Source: Apodemus sylvaticus (Eukaryota > Chordata > Mammalia > Rodentia > Muridae). Taken from it: a stretch of 64,000 nucleotides of DNA. How positions within the stretch are numbered: the first letter of the stretch is position 1; every line of letters starts with the position of its first letter. The stretch is from NCBI RefSeq assembly GCF_947179515.1, contig NC_067495.1, positions 89,587,861 through 89,651,860 of the forward strand, read 5' to 3'. Below the pieces are notes generated by a model that saw only the letters and a program-made list of their open reading frames with translations, was not told where the DNA came from and did not search any database. This document shows positions 57,863 through 64,000 of the stretch, piece after piece. The translations under genes were made by a program, and so were the position numbers.

Positions 57863-59261
57863 CTCTCTTTGCCTTACAGAAACTTTGTAATTTTATGAGG
57901 TCCCATTTGTCAATTCTTGCTCTTAGAGCATACGCTATTGGTGTTCTGTTCAGAAACTTTCTCCCTGTACCGATGTCCTCAAGGGTCTTCCCCAGTTTCT
58001 TTTCTATTAGCTTCAGAGTGTCTGGCTTTATGTGGAGGTCCTTGATCCATTTGGATTTGAGCTTAGTACAAGGAGACAAGGCTGGATCAATTTGCATTCT
58101 TCTGCATGCTGACCTCCAGTTGAACCAGCACCATTTGTTGAAAAGGCTATCTTTTTTCCATTGGATGTTTTCAGCCTCTTTGTCGAGGATCAAGTGGCCA
58201 TAGGTGTGTGGGTTCATTTCTGGATCTTCAATCCTGTTCCATTGATCCTCCTGCCTGTCACTGTACCAATACCATGCAGTTTTTAACACTATTGCTCTGT
58301 AGTATTGCTTGAGGTCAGGGATACTGATTCCCCCAGATTTTCTTTTGATGCTGAGAATAGTTTTAGCTATCCTGGGTTTTTTGTTGTTCCAGATGAATTT
58401 GATAATTGTTCTTTCTAACTCTGTGAAGAATTGAGTTGGGATTTTGATGGGTATTGCATTGAATCTGTATAGTGCTTTAGGCAAAATGGCCATTTTAACT
58501 ATATTGATTCTACCGATCCATGAGCATGGGAGGTTTTCCCATTTTTTGAGGTCTTCTTCCATTTCCTTCTTCAGAGTCTTGAAGTTCTTGTCATACAGAT
58601 CTTTCACATGTTTGGTAAGAGTCACCCCAAGATACTTTATACTGTTTGTGGCTATTGTGAAGGGGGTCATTTCCCTAATTTCTTTCTCAGCCTGCTTATC
58701 CTTTGAGTATAGGAAGGCCACTGATTTGCTTGAGTTGATTTTATAACCTGCCACTTTGCTGAAGTTGTTTATCAGCTGTAGGAGCTCTCTAGTGGAGTTC
58801 TTTGGGTCACTTAGGTAGACGATCATGTCGTCTGCAAATAATGATAGTTTGACTTCTTCCTTTCCAATTTGTATCCCTTTGACCTCCTTATGTTGTCGAA
58901 TTGCCTGAGCTAGTACCTCAAGTACAATATTGAAAAGATAAGGTGAAAGGGGGCAGCCTTGTCTGGTCCCTGATTTCAGTGGGATTGCTTCAAGTTTCTC
59001 TCCATTTAGTTTGATGCTGGCTACCGGTTTGCTGTATATTGCTTTTACTATGTTTAGGTATGGGCCTTGAATTCCTGTTCTCTCCAAGACTTTAAGCATG
59101 AAAGGATGCTGAATTTTGTCAAATGCTTTTTCAGCATCCAATGAAATGACCATGTGGTTTTGTTCTTTGAGTTTGTTTATGTAGTGGATTGTATTGATGG
59201 ATTTCCGTATATTGAACCAACTCAGCATTCCCGGGATAAAGCCTACTTGATCATGGTGGAC
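57863..59261 (-). pseudogene. L1 ORF2 reverse transcriptase segment (inverted part of a young L1)
   Basis: About 466 codons of uninterrupted ORF2 on the minus strand. They start at HHDQVGFIPGM and cover RT fingers and palm (SLDAEKAFDKI), the catalytic FADD (58827-58838), thumb (SWIGRINIVKMAIL), the connection region and the WNxxKPRIAK block, ending at LQSFCKAK. The open frame continues into 57795 on one side and 59483 on the other, but those extensions are not in-register ORF2. The lack of stops marks this as the youngest-looking ORF2 here. It lacks the endonuclease, so it cannot work alone. Confidence 0.93.
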
Positions 59262-60234
59262 AACAAATTGGGAAAAGATCTTCACCAATCCTACATCAGA
59301 CAGAGGGCTAATATCCAATATATATAAAGAACTCAAGAAGTTAGACTCCAGAAAACCAAACAACCCTAGTAAAAAATGGGGTACAGATTTAAACAAAGAA
59401 TTCTCACCTGAAGAACTTCGGATGGCAGAGAAGCATCTTAAAAAATGCTCAACTTCATTAGTCATTAGGGAAATGCAAATCAAAACAACCCTAAGATTTC
59501 ATCTTACACCAGTCAGAATGGCTAAGATTAAAAATTCAGGAGACAGCAGGTGTTGGAGAGGGTGTGGAGAAAGAGGAACACTCCTCCACTGCTGGTGGGG
59601 TTGCAAATTGGTACAACCACTCTGGAAATCAGTCTGGCGGTTCCCCCGAAAACTGGGCACCTCACTTCCAGAAAATCCTGCTATACCACTCCTGGGCATA
59701 TACCCATAAGACTCCCCACCATGTAATAAGGATACATGTTCTACTATGTTCATAGCAGCCTTATTTATAATTTCCAGATGCTGGAAAGAACCCAGGTATC
59801 CCTCAACAGAAGAGTGGATGCAAAAAATGTGGTATATCTACACAATGGAGTACTATTCAGCCATTAGAAACAATGAATTCATGAAATTCTTAGGCAAATG
59901 GATGGAGCTAGAGAATATCATACTAAGTGAGGTAACCCAGACTCAAAAGGTGAATCATGGTATGCACTCACTAATAAGTGGATATTAACCTAGAAAACTG
60001 GAATACCCAAAACATAATCCACACATCAAATGAGGTACAAGAAGAAAGGAGGAGTGGCCCCTGGTTCTGGAAAGACTCAGTGAAACAGTATTCGGCAAAA
60101 CCACAACGGGGAAGTGGGAAGGGGTGGGTGGGAGGACAGGGGAAGAGAAGGGGGCTTACAGGACTTTCGGGGAGTGGGGAGGCTAGAAAAGGGAAATCAT
60201 TTGAAATGTAAATAAATTATATCTAATTAAAAAT
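59262..60234 (+). mobile_element. Young L1, sense 3' segment (ORF2 C-terminus, 3' UTR, tail)
   Basis: Picks up ORF2 about 33 bp downstream of where the inverted part ends. It encodes the cysteine-rich motif (CWRGCGERGTLLHCWWGC, frame 59422-59709) and the ISGY C-terminus (59746-59988). The 3' UTR and AATGTAAATAAATTATATC end follow. The insertion is bounded by AAGAGCTCTCT at 57858-57868 and 60235-60245. Confidence 0.95.
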
Positions 60235-60237
60235 AAG

Positions 60238-60240
<3 letters not shown>

Positions 60241-60303
<63 letters not shown>

Positions 60304-60387
60304 TCTCTCCTCTCTCCTCTCTCCTCTCTCTCTCTCTTTCTCTCTCCCTCCCTCCTTTACACTCCCTCCTCTCCCCTCACCCTTCTG

Positions 60388-60425
<38 letters not shown>

Positions 60426-60445
60426 TCTCCCTCTCTCTGACTCTC
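60241..60445. repeat. Long (CT)n polypyrimidine tract
   Basis: About 200 bp of CT repeats with TCCTCTC and CCCTC interruptions, starting inside the right copy of the L1 target duplication. The left copy carries only CTCTCTTT. Confidence 0.97.
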
Positions 60446-62134
60446 TGACTAAATTATTCTGATATATATAGGGCTAGATATTCTTAGTTTTATTCTCAAG
60501 TATGTTGTTACAGTTTATATAGCCCTATAGTAATTTAATAGATTATTTAAATATTTACTTAGTAAAATATATATATATAACCCCCTTGATGAGGTACTAG
60601 TTAGAAGTTTCTTTTTCTGAAGTTCTGCTTACAAAGAAAAGAATCAATATAGATTGAAACCATAAAGATGTTAATGCTGATCTCCAAGTACCTCATTTCC
60701 AAATGAGATAATCAGCTGTATTATGAATAGTTTTGAAATCAAACAAGAGAATATTAATTTTTATTTTATACTTAGGTTTAGGAATGAGAACACTCTTTAC
60801 TAGGTCAAAATACACAATCACAAGTTGTATTAACTTCACTTCCTTCTTAGTCTTCTTCCCAATGGAATCAGGTAGGACAGTAATTTTGGTAGTTACATCC
60901 ATCAACGTCATTATATTTTTGATGCTTCCCATCATAAATATTTTGATGTTTACTCAATGCAACACATATAGCATTCTGTTTTCCTCATGGACATACTTCT
61001 TTCATAGTCATATTAATAATTAAAAGCATCTGAAGTCATATTTAAAAAAGGAGGAATATAAACAGGATACACACAGCAAAAATGACTTCATCCCAGTTAA
61101 CACGACATCAAACTTGGCATAATTAAATGAATGTTTGTTTTAGATCATCCAAAATTTTTATAATTCTCATTAGCAACATATATTTTATCTTCTGGAACAG
61201 CTTTGATTCAGTTGTTCCAGAAACATTGCATGTTGGCAGAAACCTAATATCTACTGTTGTATTGTGGCAGCCTTTAAGCTTCTTTCTGAAGGATTGTAGA
61301 AACAATAGCAACACCCTTTGAGTGGCCACTTTCTAAACAGTAACAGGCAAGAAAGGGAGGGACATTTCTTTCCTCGTGCCCATAACTTTGCCACAGTATT
61401 ACTAGTAGATTTCAGATAGTCACTTCATATACTTAGCTCACTTACAACTTACTTATGTTTTTTCATCTCATGAGCCAGGTCTCTATCAGTATCTTATTTT
61501 CATAATTATAAACTTCTAAGAATATTCAACTCGGAATATTATTTCCTATTTGCCAACTAAAGTTTGGTTGCTATAGTTTCATGGATGATAGTAGCAAGAA
61601 TGTGATTCCTGGACCTTATTATTCGCAGCACAGCAAGCTAAAGGAGATTTATGCTTTTCTGTTTCTTTTAACTATGGTCTCACAGGAGAAATAGAATAGC
61701 ACAAGTAGATGCTGGGCCCAGTGGGTTGTGTCTCACTTGAGGAAGCTCAAGTTCAGGGAAATATAATCTTATAAAATGGGCAACATAACATCATTTTAAA
61801 ATTTGCACACTGTGAGAGAGCTGCCTATCCCTTCTAGAAAAAGACAATATCACTCTCTTCCTAGATCATTCTATAATCAGGCTGGATAGCATATAGCAAA
61901 ATACTCATCCGCTTATGGAAATATTAAAGGCTCATATTATATTACATATTTTTTATGAAGTCATTGTATACAAAACATAATACAACTGATCCTGAAAGAT
62001 AGGCCCCCAGTATTATTTAACTCATGTAATAAAATACAATTGTATGTATATGAATGATGTTTGAGTATGTGGATGCTTTTTCCACATTGTAGAAGTCACA
62101 TGAGAACTTTTGAATGTTTCTTTTCCCTTTCCAC
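60446..62134. other. Unassigned AT-rich sequence
   Basis: No gene or nameable repeat. The 96-codon plus frame (60733-61023) and 80-codon minus frame overlap each other and look random. Confidence 0.4.
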
Positions 62135-62360
62135 ATTTTTTGAGATAATCTCCTGTATGATACTTCACAATGTACTCTGGGCTAGCTGGCCCATGAACAT
62201 GTAGGGCATTATTTTGACTCTGACTCCTATCTTACTATAGTAGTCTTGAGATGTAGCTGTTGCATTGGGCATTTTATATGGATTCTGGTGATCCAAACTG
62301 AAATTATCAGGCATGTGAAGAAAGTCAATTTTCATAATGATCCATCTCTCTGACCACTAA
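62135..62360 (-). mobile_element. B4-type SINE, diverged
   Basis: Antisense order: TTTTTTGAGATAATCTCC, a B1-like GTACTCTGGGCTAGCTGG, GGATTCTGGTGATCC, CAGGCATGTGAAGAAAG and CATCTCTCTGACCAC at the tRNA-like head. Confidence 0.6.
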
Positions 62361-62792
62361 TACATTATTGGAAAATTGCCAAAATGTTTCTACTTTCTTT
62401 ATATCTTGATCAATGAGGCTATTTTCAAGCAATTTTGTCATAATAGTTTTACAATAGAGTAATGAAGCAATATAATATAAACTGTATATACAGGTTTACA
62501 AATAATCACAAAAGTTATAATAAATATCATGAATACATTAATTGAATAATAAAAGTTTATACTAGATAACTAGTTGCTTAGTATAGTTCTATTTCTATTT
62601 TAAATGATAGACATTTTTTGAGACAGACTTTGAAAACTTGATGCCTTTATAGAAATTTAGAGTTAAAAATAGAGGAAATGTCACCAATAATGGCAGTTTC
62701 TAGTTTCGTTCTCTAAAGCAGAGAAAAGTACATATCCTTCTTATTAGAAAAACATTTTGTATGCATGTTTATTATAGGTATCAATACATGCT

Positions 62793-62823
<31 letters not shown>

Positions 62824-64000
62824 TTCCATGAGTTTAGTTAGTCTCTGTTTTATGGGGAAAAAAGAAGTTTTCAAAACTAGTAATGTTTTTAAAATGGCTT
62901 CAAATATTCTTTATTTAGTGATAAAATATTATATGCCAAGCTTTCTGAATTTGAACTTCACAGAACTTAACACAATATAATCTGTTATAAGAATTTCAGA
63001 TAGTGGGAAACAAACAAACAAAAAACAAACAAATATACTTTCTAAGGTGTTCTAAAAATAAAAATTCTTTATTAATAAATTATTTTGAAACAATAATGAC
63101 AAAGGCACACACACACACACACACACACAACTATGGTAAATTAAATTATCACTGTTGGTAGTTGTGTAAAAGCACCAAACTTTTAAGTGATTATTTTACA
63201 AAGCATAAATAATGTTAGCATGAAATTTCTCTTTCTAAAGGAAGATTGAGAATGTTAGAAAATAATAATTCAGTAAACACTAAATAAACAAATAACAGAG
63301 CTATTTGGAAATAATAATTTGAAATAAATATATAATAATTTATTTGCCTTTCCATCCATGTCTGAATATTTGAAGCTTTATAGTAGAATAATTCATATTC
63401 AGTATCCTATGTGATATAATAAATATTCATTTATATGCAATATAGGTTTCCCAAATCTTACTATTTTATTAACTTCTAATATGAGTTAAAAACAAAGCAT
63501 TTCTTATATAGTTCAAAAATACTATATGCTTTCCAACTCTTTTTAACATATTCTTCAAATGTGATCACTATCCTCTAGTTGGTATGGGTAAAATAGGACC
63601 ACATCAAATACATTTTATATTTTCTCAGTTCCTTCTGGCCTCTGCATTGTCTTATTCTTACAAATTTTGGGGATTGTAAGAATCCATACAAATTTTGTGC
63701 AAGTGTAGTTTGGAAGTGCAGAACACTAAATGCTTCATTAGGCAAAACTTTCAACATCAGCATGAGAGTTAGGAAAATAAATCTCAGTTCTCTCTTACCA
63801 AAGCAGAGTCCTGAGATAAAAGGCCTTGGGAATAACCAATGGGCCTGTTTGATAAAGAAACCAAGGATATACCATTTTCCCTTACCTCTCTTATTTTTCT
63901 TGCTTTGTTTACCTTGTTCTTTATTACATTTCTCAAGGACAAATACATAATAGCGAGTTTCTCTGGTTTCTACTGAACCCAAAGAGAGAAAGTTGTTTAG
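62361..64000. other. Unassigned AT-rich sequence with (TA)n and (CA)n
   Basis: TA run at about 62793-62817 and CA run at about 63104-63129. The 135-codon minus frame 63575-63982 has no motif I recognise and no exon-like context. Confidence 0.5.

Noticed and set aside
57795..59483. A single 562-codon protein on the minus strand
   Set aside because: Only 57863-59261 is L1 ORF2 in register. The N-terminal extension is the opposite strand of the sense L1 segment, and the C-terminal extension is flanking DNA.
63575..63982. 135-codon minus-strand frame as a gene
   Set aside because: No recognisable domain, no splice or promoter context, and a length that chance allows over this much sequence.

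Overview
This window looks like gene-poor, AT-rich nuclear DNA from a mouse-like (murine) rodent. The evidence is the repeat content: many rodent LINE-1 copies with murine-type ORF1, ORF2 and 3' UTR, older Lx-type L1 3' UTRs, and B1, B2/B3 and B4 SINEs. I saw no ID-type SINE, which weakly argues against rat. The species cannot be fixed from this sequence. A run of 200 N (7329-7528) shows that it is draft assembly. I recognise no exon of a functional host gene, no tRNA or rRNA gene, and no CRISPR array or bacterial feature.

Layout. 1-10.4 kb: antisense L1 ORF1/ORF2, a rodent hAT-like repeat, an L1 with 5' inversion (3949-7328), the gap, and an internally deleted L1 (7529-10296) interrupted by another L1 3' end. 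10.6-11.4 kb: an LTR-like block running into a 300-bp GAA/GAG tract. 11.9-12.7 kb: a minus-strand, intronless, hemogen-like retrocopy with a 273-codon frame. 13.5-16.4 kb: antisense L1, then a decayed gammaretrovirus-like env TM and LTR-like segment, fused to a truncated L1 ORF1-EN segment. That L1 segment is nearly identical to the one after the gap. 16.4-24.2 kb: mostly unassigned sequence with a few old repeats. 24.2-26.7 kb: a 5'-inverted L1 carrying a nested L1. 28.1-33.9 kb: a near full-length sense L1 with a tandem-repeat 5' UTR, an intact 401-residue ORF1 and a broken ORF2. 34-40 kb: more L1, B2/B3 and RMER-like fragments. 40.2-51.9 kb: a three-layer nest. An old Lx element was split by a full-length antisense L1 (41338-51260), which was later split by a B1 and by a 5'-inverted L1. 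51.9-64 kb: unassigned DNA with B3, B1, B4, one solo LTR-like block and a young-looking 5'-inverted L1 (57858-60245) beside a long CT tract.

Nothing here forms an operon or pathway. The content is a history of retrotransposition. The only long frames that look protein-coding are the L1 ORF1 at 28755-29960, an uninterrupted ORF2 reverse transcriptase segment at 57863-59261, and the hemogen-like frame. The most unusual items are an exact 21-bp inverted duplication shared by two L1 ORF1 copies, the ERV-L1 fusion, the hemogen retrocopy, and an unexplained 185-bp segment at the 5' end of the full-length antisense L1. Family names come from memory of rodent repeats, not from a database search.
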